A stretch of 6,172 bases of DNA from Bryobacterales bacterium (GTDB lineage Bacteria; Acidobacteriota; Terriglobia; Bryobacterales; Bryobacteraceae): positions 1-6,172 of the forward strand of contig JAEUQE010000351.1 of assembly GCA_016789785.1 (NCBI GenBank). The letters run 5' to 3'. The first letter of the stretch is position 1. The number at the start of each line of letters is the position of its first letter. The notes beneath the pieces are model-generated. The model saw only the letters and a program-made list of their open reading frames with translations. It searched no databases and was not told the origin of the DNA. Below are positions 1 through 5,679 of the stretch, piece by piece. The position numbers were made by a program, and so were the translations under genes.

Positions 1-90
1 CGGAAGAAGCAATGCGGATTTCATGGCTGCAAGCTTATCAAACCCCTCCGGTGCGAGAGAGATCGTGACCGGCTCAATCGATCCGGTCAC
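1..90 (-). CDS. Partial minus-strand ORF running off the left edge, unknown product
   Basis: On the minus strand a reading frame stays open from about position 210 to the window edge. Its last 30 codons (GTG at 90 onward) read like real protein, including the segments SIEPVTISLAPEGF and KLAAMKSALLLP. The frame upstream of 90 is cysteine- and proline-rich and does not look coding. Hand counting over the last 30 codons gives more GC at codon positions 1 and 3 (about 60% each) than at position 2 (about 43%), as expected for a coding frame. The opposing plus frame has its highest GC at positions 2 and 3. Possible starts are GTG at 90 (an AAGG lies 11 bases upstream), ATG at 24, and ATG at 210 (a GAGGGG-like run 9 bases upstream). 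I do not recognise the protein. It lies downstream of the nuclease-FtsK gene in the same direction and could be a fourth member of that cassette or an unrelated neighbour. Confidence 0.3.
   Translation of the reverse strand, partial: MTGSIEPVTISLAPEGFDKLAAMKSALLLP
65..90. repeat. Perfect 8-bp inverted repeat with 10-base spacer
   Basis: GTGACCGG at 65-72 is mirrored exactly by CCGGTCAC at 83-90, and the spacer contains the palindrome ATCGAT. It could be an operator or a hairpin near the start of the left-edge reading frame. If that frame starts at GTG 90, the repeat encodes PVT-like tripeptides and may be a coding coincidence. Confidence 0.4.
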
Positions 91-356
91 TGGAGTTTCT
101 ACCTTCTGCGGGGTCCAACTGCACGCGCACGGTAGCGCAGGCCCCCAGGCCTGCCGCGTCCTCTCTCCAGGAGACGCCTCTGGGCAGGAGCAGATCCCTG
201 CACGGAGCATCCCATGCGTCCCCCCTCAGGGGGAAGCCTGGAGATTGGCGCTTCGCTGCGCAAAGCTCAACCGGCCAGGGCGGTAGTGTGAAAAACGCCG
301 GCCTCTTTCCGCGTTGGCGCGTTGCCCCGGCGGTGCGATCTTGAGAGCCGATCGGG
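91..356. other. Apparently non-coding gap downstream of the nuclease-FtsK gene
   Basis: I see no convincing gene here on either strand. The frames that cross it give low-complexity products rich in Pro, Arg and Cys. It holds two short GC-rich hairpins. One is GCAGGCC/GGCCTGC at 137-143 and 148-154 with a 4-base loop. The other is TCCCCC/GGGGGA at 219-224 and 229-234 with a 4-base loop. Neither is followed by a run of T on either strand. A better terminator candidate lies at 291-315 and is listed separately. Confidence 0.45.
291..315 (-). terminator. Possible weak intrinsic terminator of the three-gene minus-strand operon
   Basis: Read on the minus strand, AACGC (315-311) can pair with GCGTT (298-294). 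Two further G-C pairs lie inside (310-309 with 301-300) around one bulged G, leaving a 7-base loop. The T run continues for three bases past the stem (five T in all). It begins about 42 bases after the stop codon of the nuclease-FtsK gene, where an operon terminator would be expected. The stem is short and the U-tract is short, so the call is tentative. Confidence 0.33.
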
Positions 357-2288
357 TCAACTGTGATTGGCGGCGGCGGTTTCTTGCGTGGCCATGCCAC
401 AACTGCGAAAGATCGCGGCTCGTGAGGCATCGGGGAGATAGGGCGCCTGCAAGCGGACCGGGTCATGATTCGAGCGGAAGAGCAGATCGCCGCGGCCCAG
501 CAACTTCTCCGCGCCGCCCACATCCAGGATGAGTCGCGACTCCACCGCCGTGGTCACTCGCAGTGCGACCCGCGCAGGTGTGTTCGCTCGCAGAATGCCG
601 GTGATCACTTCCCGCCGTGGCGTCTGCGTGGCGAGCAGAAGATGAATGCCCGCCGCGCGAGCCTTCTGGCCAAGGCGGTTCAATGCGGATTCAATCGCAA
701 CGCGTTGTTGACGGCTCGCCATCACCAGATCGGCGAACTCATCGCATGCGACCACAATGCGAGGCATCGTCACGCCAGTCTTGCGTGTGTAACCGGACAG
801 ATCATCGGCGCGAGTCTCCGCGAAAATGTCATAGCGGCGTTCCATCTCCGCGATCAACTCGTCGAGCACGGGCAGCACATCATCCTGCGGCGGGTACAGC
901 AGCGCGTTGTCACGCAACAGGAATGGCGAGCCCGCGAGGTCAGGGAAGGCGTTGCGCTTTGGATCGATCAGGATCAGGCGCAAGGTTTGTGGCGTGTTGG
1001 CGATGAGCAGGCTGGCAATCGCGGTGCGCAGCCACTCGCTCTTTCCGCTGCCCGCAACACCCGAAATCAGGACGTGGGCATGCTCAGGTGCGGCGAAGTC
1101 AAGAAAGTGCACCTGATTCGAGAGATCCACTCCGGCGAGGACTTTGCTGCTTCCTTCGGGATCGCGTGGGATGGAGTTCCGCAGGTGGTCAAAGAGCACC
1201 ACTTCGCGATTCGCGCGAGGCACGTCGATGGCGATGCGGCCTTCCGCCATGTGAATGACGGGCTCACGGCTCACACCGAGCCGCACTTGCAGATTAGCGC
1301 CCTGATTGAGGATTCTGGCTGTGGTTACACCGCGTTCCGGCTGCACAAAGAAGCGCACGAACGCAGGTCCCACCGCGGGCTCTGCCTGCATGGTGGCAGG
1401 CGACTTGAACTCGGCAAGTGTTCTCAGAATCCGGCGGCCCAGTGCGAGTTCCGTGGACCCCGCGGGCTTCGGCCACTGCGGCGCGACCGGGCTTGCTGGC
1501 GATCCGGCAACAGATTCGGTGCGCGATTCCGTTCCTGGCATCACACCAGCCATGCGGCCAATCAGATTCATGAGTGCGGGGCGCACCTGCTCGATCAGTT
1601 CGCGGCGCAAGAGTAGCTCTTTGGGCCCGGTTTCGCCAAAGCGGACAAGCACCGCCGCGGATCCGCCGCCTTCGCTTTGCGAAAGAAGCTCGTAGTAAAG
1701 GCAGGTCTGCAGCGCGTCGGCTTCGGGATGGCCCTCGCCCAGTTTGAATTCGATGACGCACCAGCGGCGATCCCCGGCGCGCAACACTTGGTCGGCGACT
1801 CCCGTGATGCACACCGGAGCGAGCCAACCGGGTTCTTGAAACTGCCGCGTCACCTCCACCTCACCATGAAACAGGCTGGTGTTCCCCAACCAGCATTCGC
1901 GCTTCGCATCGTAACGGATGGCGCCGCCTGTTCGCGCAGTGTCGACGAGCCTTGCAAACCACGTGGAGTAGGCGCCTACCGCGTTCCACACTTGCAGCAA
2001 CTGTTCTCCCGCAATCGCGCCGCGGCAGCGTACGAGTTCCGGCCCCAGCACGGTGTCATAGAGAAGGGACGTCAGCCGCGCGGCTCCGTCGGGTTCGTCA
2101 TCAAGAATCTTCTCCCAATACGTGGAAGCCTGCGGGTTCACAACAGCAGAGGCGCACAGATGAAACAGACGGCCCGCGGCACTTGCGGAGCCCTGTGCGG
2201 CGGCCTGCCCAGAGAGCGGGCGCAGCTTCTCAAAGACCTGTTGCCGGATCTGGCTGACGCTCAGCACCACAGGGTCAGGCGCGTGCAT
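357..2288 (-). CDS. RecB-type PD-(D/E)XK nuclease fused to FtsK/SpoIIIE DNA translocase
   Basis: A 643-residue, probably cytosolic enzyme predicted to move along duplex DNA using ATP and to cut DNA. Residues about 30-240 carry the RecB/Cas4-family nuclease motif series: GRLFH (G39, H43), GVAD (D166), IEFK (E180, K182) and QTCLYY (Q194, Y198). Residues about 290-370 resemble the FtsK alpha domain (VGPAFVRFFVQPERGV). The motor follows: Walker A GVAGSGKS 410-417, the DPKR strand at 442-445, Walker B VVACDEF with D516/E517, then the typical segments GIHLLLATQTPR, ILRANTPARVALRV and GGAEKLLGRGDLLF up to about 604. It ends soon after, so the FtsK gamma winged helix and the N-terminal membrane segments are both absent. 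The frame is open to an ATG at 2378, but that start would overlap the upstream gene by 104 bases. ATG 2288 has GGGAG five bases before it and overlaps the upstream gene by 14 bases; ATG 2291 is the alternative. It is the third gene of the operon. Both domain calls are firm; the biological role is inferred. Confidence 0.9.
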   Translation of the reverse strand: MHAPDPVVLSVSQIRQQVFEKLRPLSGQAAAQGSASAAGRLFHLCASAVVNPQASTYWEKILDDEPDGAARLTSLLYDTVLGPELVRCRGAIAGEQLLQVWNAVGAYSTWFARLVDTARTGGAIRYDAKRECWLGNTSLFHGEVEVTRQFQEPGWLAPVCITGVADQVLRAGDRRWCVIEFKLGEGHPEADALQTCLYYELLSQSEGGGSAAVLVRFGETGPKELLLRRELIEQVRPALMNLIGRMAGVMPGTESRTESVAGSPASPVAPQWPKPAGSTELALGRRILRTLAEFKSPATMQAEPAVGPAFVRFFVQPERGVTTARILNQGANLQVRLGVSREPVIHMAEGRIAIDVPRANREVVLFDHLRNSIPRDPEGSSKVLAGVDLSNQVHFLDFAAPEHAHVLISGVAGSGKSEWLRTAIASLLIANTPQTLRLILIDPKRNAFPDLAGSPFLLRDNALLYPPQDDVLPVLDELIAEMERRYDIFAETRADDLSGYTRKTGVTMPRIVVACDEFADLVMASRQQRVAIESALNRLGQKARAAGIHLLLATQTPRREVITGILRANTPARVALRVTTAVESRLILDVGGAEKLLGRGDLLFRSNHDPVRLQAPYLPDASRAAIFRSCGMATQETAAANHS

Positions 2289-4170
2289 CATCACTCCCGT
2301 CCGCCGCAGCAACGACGTGAAAAACGACAGGGACTGCGCCTTCCATGACGCCAGCCTGACCGGGATTCGCACGCGCATATTCGACCACCTGCTCCGCAGT
2401 CCATCCTAATTCCTTTGCGGCATCCCCGGCAGCTACGATCTTCCGTTCGCGCAACAACTCAACCAGTGGATCCGGCTCCAATGTGCCCGAACCGCCCGCT
2501 GAGCCGCTGCACAACTCATCCACGAACGACGTGAGAGTGTGTGGCAGATTGGCTTCGAGCCACTTGCGGACTTCCTCGGAGGACACGGTATCTCCATCGT
2601 GGCTGAGGTCCCCCGAGGTCGCTTTCGCGAGCAGCTTCCGAATGGCATCGATCACCGCGATCGCTTCGGCGTCAGGGCGAACGAAACGCGCACCCTGATC
2701 GAGCAGCGACTGCAGCATCTGCCGGGTCTTCTTGGCGGTGGACGGTACGGGCAAACGCGGATCGCGCACCAGACAGAGACGGCTGAAATCGGATCCCGCC
2801 GCTTTGCCACGCAGCCTTCGGAGCCGGTGAAACAAGCTGATCGCGTGAGGCTGATTGCAGAGAGCAAACCATACCGGCGCGTCTTCCGGCCCGGCTTCGA
2901 AGTCACCGTCGCCAGTCTCTTTCTCCGCGACGCGGAAGCCGGCCAGTCGCGCCGCAAGCGGCAATCCGTGCGCAAGGATCTCCTCGATCCGGGCCGCGTC
3001 CGCCTGCGCCGCCGAATGCTCCCGCAAGGCATCCAGCGCCGATTGGAGAAACTGGTCGAGCGGGACCCGCGGCGCCGGCGGCGTCCCTTGCCACGCCGCG
3101 TACAGGCGCTTGGCTTCGTGGATCAGCTTGCGGGCCGTGGTGTGGCCGAACTCCCCAAATACTTTGCGAAGATCCGCTTCGCGCAACGGAGATACTCCGC
3201 CCTTTGGCCTGTGTGTGTGGAGGTCTGGAACACTGTCCAGCCTCGCTTCGATGAGTTTTGCGCCCAGCGCCCATCCGAGCGGCGGAATGTCTTGCACGAC
3301 TTTGGAGATGCGGTGATAGTCGCTGGCCTGAATGCTCCGGAAAGAGGTCAGATAATTCGACAGGATGGAAGAAACCACAAACGCATTCGTTGTTTCATCC
3401 ACCAGCGAAGCACCCAGCCGGGTGAACGGTCCGAAACTGTTCGTCGCTGTTGAGAGGCCGAGCGCCTCGATCTGATCGAAACAGAAGACTACAGGGCCGG
3501 GACCGAATAGCCTGGTCATGGCGAGCACGAAGGTCCGGGCATGTGCTTCGCTCGATTCCTCATCCAAATCTTCCGTGTCGAGATCCGCCAGCCCGAGCAG
3601 ACGCCGGTCGCCATCGGAGAGCGATTCGCCTTTCAGCCACGCGCGGCAGATCCGGCGGTGCTTGCCCTCCGCAAACCGCTCCAGCACGCGAATGGATTCG
3701 AGCGTCAGCCCCGTATCGGAGCCATCGAACGCCTGGCCCAGGTTTCCGGCTGCAACGCGGGCCGCGAACTGTTTGAGAAGGGCATCCAACACGGTTTCGC
3801 CATCTGGCGCGCCCGTCCGGACTTCCAGAACATGCTCTGCGAAGCGCCGCCGCAGATGGCGCCACACTTGAGAGGGCGCGGTCTCCATGCGCACGGCGAT
3901 CAATGCGGAGGGCTGGTGCGAAGGCCGCGTGTCCATGTCTCCACGCAGCCAGCGGCGAAATCGCGCGAGCAGGTGCGTCTTGCCGCAACCGGCTTCGCCC
4001 GAGAAAAGCACCGATCGCGACGTCTGAGTGGCGGTGACCTGCTCGTACTCCGCACAGCAGACTTCGAACGGTCCACGATGAATCTCAGGCACATCAATAA
4101 TGCCGTTTTGATTCGGATTCGTGACGACGTCGGAATCGAAGGGGTTCGGCAATTCGGCGTGTGTCCGCAC
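2275..4170 (-). CDS. AAA+/STAND-like P-loop ATPase with C-terminal winged-helix-like region
   Basis: A 631-residue predicted cytosolic ATPase without an obvious signal peptide or membrane segment. The N-terminal region carries Walker A GEAGCGKTH (58-66) followed by an amphipathic helix (LLARFRRWL). Walker B is VVFCFDQIE (227-235, D232 and E235), with Gln where many AAA+ proteins have the first Glu, as in some ORC/STAND/KAP-like ATPases. A following strand (FVVSSILSN) could hold sensor 1, and the GHTTARKLIHEAKRLY helix looks like a lid. The C-terminal third has a strand-helix unit around CLVRDPRLPVP. Helical segments follow, and near residues 570-620 a winged-helix-like unit (AAKELGWTAEQVVEYA, then GAVPVVF). 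The start is GTG 4170: GGAGG lies eight bases upstream and the stop codon of the preceding gene abuts it. By analogy with paired ATPases in defence and DNA-processing complexes it may load, sense or license the nuclease-FtsK partner, but nothing in the sequence proves this. I do not recognise a named family. Confidence 0.85.
   Translation of the reverse strand: MRTHAELPNPFDSDVVTNPNQNGIIDVPEIHRGPFEVCCAEYEQVTATQTSRSVLFSGEAGCGKTHLLARFRRWLRGDMDTRPSHQPSALIAVRMETAPSQVWRHLRRRFAEHVLEVRTGAPDGETVLDALLKQFAARVAAGNLGQAFDGSDTGLTLESIRVLERFAEGKHRRICRAWLKGESLSDGDRRLLGLADLDTEDLDEESSEAHARTFVLAMTRLFGPGPVVFCFDQIEALGLSTATNSFGPFTRLGASLVDETTNAFVVSSILSNYLTSFRSIQASDYHRISKVVQDIPPLGWALGAKLIEARLDSVPDLHTHRPKGGVSPLREADLRKVFGEFGHTTARKLIHEAKRLYAAWQGTPPAPRVPLDQFLQSALDALREHSAAQADAARIEEILAHGLPLAARLAGFRVAEKETGDGDFEAGPEDAPVWFALCNQPHAISLFHRLRRLRGKAAGSDFSRLCLVRDPRLPVPSTAKKTRQMLQSLLDQGARFVRPDAEAIAVIDAIRKLLAKATSGDLSHDGDTVSSEEVRKWLEANLPHTLTSFVDELCSGSAGGSGTLEPDPLVELLRERKIVAAGDAAKELGWTAEQVVEYARANPGQAGVMEGAVPVVFHVVAAADGSDDARA
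2294..2298 (-). promoter_or_regulatory. Ribosome binding site deciding the nuclease-FtsK start
   Basis: GGGAG on the minus strand lies five bases upstream of ATG 2288 and only two upstream of ATG 2291, so 2288 is the better start. The site lies inside the last codons of the upstream ATPase gene, which implies translational coupling. Confidence 0.55.
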
Positions 4171-4935
4171 TCAGTCCGCCTCCGGATTCAGTCTGCGGGC
4201 GAAGCCGATGTAGTACTGCCCGCCTGACTCGGCGAGATCAAGAAGTTCGTCTGTTCGGGGAATGGTCCCGAAGCCCGAGAGGAACAAACGGTGCTCTCGG
4301 GCAAGCTGAAAGATCGCGGACTGCAGCAGGCCGTGCATCGCGGGCGATCTCCGGATTTCAGGAAGAGTCACGTAGTTGCCTGGTGCGCTTTCCATCTGCT
4401 GGATGGCCGTCAGCACCATCGCCGTCAGAGGGTTTTCACTGGCGCCTGACATCTTGCGGAAGTAGGCGAGCCCGAGGTAGTACGTGCCGAGCTTCGTGAC
4501 CTGGCCATTGGCGGCGAGGCTTGCAAGCTGAGTGCGAACTTCGGCACGGAGCTTGCCCGGCGCCGCCTTGGGTACGAGGCGAGTGAGCGCGCTCACAATC
4601 TGTGGCATCGTGAGCGGAGCTTCGGCGAGTGCATCAGGAATCGCCGAGGTCACCACGCTGCCGAAGGAGCGGTTGTAGAAAAGATCACGCTCCTTTCCGA
4701 AGTTGGGCCAGGCGAAGACACCTGCCTCCGCGCCCGCTGCTTCCAGGCGCAATCGCAGCGCGGCCGCCACCCGCTTGCTTTGCGATTCCACAAAACGGAT
4801 TTCGTCAGGGAGTGCGGTACGCAGTTGCTTGAGCGGCACTGGTTCCTTCGCGCTCGCTAGTGCGGAGATACAGGCTTCCAGGACATGGTCCGCGATCGCT
4901 ACTGGCATGCATTCACGATGATATCGCGCGAACAT
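4171..4935 (-). CDS. Hypothetical protein, probably tandem winged-helix domains
   Basis: A 254-residue protein with no signal peptide, membrane segment or catalytic motif. I do not recognise the family. Three successive units share a helix-helix-helix-strand pattern typical of winged helices. The first spans about residues 16-88 (PVPLKQLRTALP, a long basic helix, then AGVFAWPNFG and DLFYNR). The second spans about 100-157 (LTMPQIVSALTRLVP, VRTQLASLAANGQVTKLG, then YYLG). The third spans about 168-250 (YVTLPEIRRSP, IFQLAREHRLFLSGFG, then QYYIGFARR). It is the first gene of the minus-strand operon, and its TGA abuts the GTG of the ATPase gene. A DNA-binding or adaptor role for the ATPase and nuclease-translocase is inferred; autoregulation is another option. 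The start is uncertain: ATG 4935 and ATG 4908 both lack a clear Shine-Dalgarno sequence, and I kept the longer form. The gene is near-certain; the domain reading is moderate. Confidence 0.75.
   Translation of the reverse strand: MFARYHRECMPVAIADHVLEACISALASAKEPVPLKQLRTALPDEIRFVESQSKRVAAALRLRLEAAGAEAGVFAWPNFGKERDLFYNRSFGSVVTSAIPDALAEAPLTMPQIVSALTRLVPKAAPGKLRAEVRTQLASLAANGQVTKLGTYYLGLAYFRKMSGASENPLTAMVLTAIQQMESAPGNYVTLPEIRRSPAMHGLLQSAIFQLAREHRLFLSGFGTIPRTDELLDLAESGGQYYIGFARRLNPEAD
4179..4183 (-). promoter_or_regulatory. Strong ribosome binding site for the GTG-started ATPase gene
   Basis: GGAGG on the minus strand sits eight bases before the GTG at 4170, inside the last codons of the upstream gene. 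It supports a GTG start immediately after the upstream TGA rather than any internal ATG. Confidence 0.7.
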
Positions 4936-4954
4936 GGTTGTAGTGGCGGAATTG

Positions 4955-4972
4955 CTGTCACGAGATCGTCAC
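4955..4972 (+). promoter_or_regulatory. Candidate Pho box upstream of the phosphate-uptake operon
   Basis: CTGTCAC (4955-4961), a 4-base spacer GAGA, and TCGTCAC (4966-4972) reproduce the 7-4-7 direct-repeat layout of the enterobacterial PhoB site (CTGTCAT repeats). The first repeat fits the consensus fully if the last base may be C or T; the second matches at five of seven positions. It lies 85 bases before the ATG of the DUF47-PiT operon, a typical PhoB target. A TTGACC follows at 4982, but I see no good -10 after it. The same bases (4956-4973) also form an imperfect 8+8 dyad (7 of 8 pairs, 2-base spacer), so an operator for the divergent minus-strand operon is the alternative reading. Confidence 0.4.
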
Positions 4973-5001
4973 ATATTCGGTTTGACCTTTGCTTCCGCCA
5001 A
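4973..5001 (-). promoter_or_regulatory. Weak candidate promoter for the minus-strand cassette
   Basis: On the minus strand TTGGCG (5001-4996) is separated by 17 bases from GAATAT (4978-4973). Both hexamers only partly match the sigma-70 consensus. It would start transcription within the Pho-box/dyad sequence, some 30 bases before ATG 4935. Chance matches of this quality are common. Confidence 0.2.
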
Positions 5002-5057
5002 CTGAGAAGATGGTGTTTCCAACAAGGCAGGGTGCCAGTTGCAGACCCTGATCGCGT

Positions 5058-5672
5058 ATGAGACTTCTTCCCCGCGAAGAGAAATTCTTCACTTACCTTC
5101 AAGAGCAAGTTGCTTATATTGATGACGCGGCCAGTATTCTATTGGCCGGGATGAAAGGCGGCGTTGGCGCACTGGCCAGCACGTCGGAACGAATCGGCGT
5201 CTTGGAACGAAAGGGCGACGAGGTAATCCATCGCACGTTCACCAAGCTGAACCAAACCTTCATCACACCCATCGATCCTGAAGACATACACTCCATTTCA
5301 TCGTCGCTGGACAACGTGTTGGACTACATTGAGGAGGCGGCGCATCGCATGCACGCCTACCATCTGGATGCGGTGACCCCTCCAATGATCGAGATCGGAG
5401 AACGCATTGTGAAGTGCGCCAGGGCTCTGGCCAAAGCGTTTCACGCCTTGGAGAAGAAGAACGGCGTGCTCGAACACTGCATCGAGATCAACCGTTTGGA
5501 AGAGGAAACCGATCAGATCACGCGCCGTGCCGTAGCGGACCTGTTCGCGAATGAGCGTGATCCGATCCGGCTCATCAAATTAAAAGAGATCTATGAGATG
5601 CTGGAACTCGCCACCGACGCCTGCGAGGATGTCGCCGACGAACTCCAAGGCGTAGTGGTCAAGAACAGCTAG
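5058..5672 (+). CDS. DUF47 / PhoU-like phosphate transport regulator
   Basis: A 204-residue, all-helical cytosolic protein of the DUF47 (PhoU_div, TIGR00153-like) family, close to the usual family length. Members accompany PiT phosphate transporters and are thought to modulate their activity. The N-terminus MRLLPREEKFF and the segments TPIDPEDIH, LDNVLDYIEEA and KLKEIYEMLE are characteristic. Four acidic pairs spaced by three residues resemble the metal-binding repeats of PhoU: E50/D54, D85/D89, E148/D152 and E183/D187. The second pair has Asp in place of the first Glu. The start is ATG 5058 because family members begin with this motif, though no strong Shine-Dalgarno lies before it. The gene is followed after seven bases by the PiT gene, so the two are almost certainly co-transcribed. 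A candidate Pho box lies 85 bases upstream. Confidence 0.93.
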   Translation: MRLLPREEKFFTYLQEQVAYIDDAASILLAGMKGGVGALASTSERIGVLERKGDEVIHRTFTKLNQTFITPIDPEDIHSISSSLDNVLDYIEEAAHRMHAYHLDAVTPPMIEIGERIVKCARALAKAFHALEKKNGVLEHCIEINRLEEETDQITRRAVADLFANERDPIRLIKLKEIYEMLELATDACEDVADELQGVVVKNS

Positions 5673-5679
5673 AAACTGC

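Noticed and set aside
137..234. Two GC-rich hairpins at 137-154 and 219-234 as intrinsic terminators
   Set aside because: Neither is followed by a T run on either strand. Short GC stems are frequent in such sequence.
74..523. Minus-strand open frame of 149 codons overlapping the 3' end of the nuclease-FtsK gene
   Set aside because: It overlaps the conserved FtsK C-terminus in another frame, and its product is low-complexity and Pro/Arg-rich.
465..1616. Long plus-strand open frame of 383 codons antisense to the nuclease-FtsK gene
   Set aside because: It lies entirely within a gene with firm FtsK and nuclease motifs. Its product is rich in His, Arg, Ala and Gln with no recognisable motif, as expected for an antisense frame in GC-rich DNA.
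357..2288. Assignment as the housekeeping chromosome-segregation FtsK
   Set aside because: No membrane segments and no gamma domain; the N-terminus is a nuclease domain and the gene sits in an operon with an ATPase and a winged-helix protein.
1677..2348. Plus-strand open frame of 223 codons
   Set aside because: Antisense to the nuclease domain and the ATPase gene's 3' end. No motifs, and the composition is that of a shadow frame.
2289..2378. A 30-codon N-terminal extension of the nuclease-FtsK protein from ATG 2378
   Set aside because: It would overlap the ATPase gene by 104 bases. The well-placed GGGAG before ATG 2288 makes the shorter form more likely.
2539..3453. Plus-strand open frame of 304 codons
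   Set aside because: Antisense to the ATPase gene, which has clear Walker motifs and a strong ribosome binding site. The opposing product is arginine-rich and featureless.
3541..4227. Plus-strand open frame of 228 codons
   Set aside because: Antisense to the Walker A region of the ATPase gene and the junction with the winged-helix gene. No domain is visible.
357..4935. Naming the cassette as DptFGH or BREX
   Set aside because: The plan is similar in outline (ATPase plus FtsK-type motor), but no modification genes, PglZ or PglX are present in the window, and protein sizes and domain fusions differ from what I know of those systems. Only profile searches and the flanking sequence could settle it.
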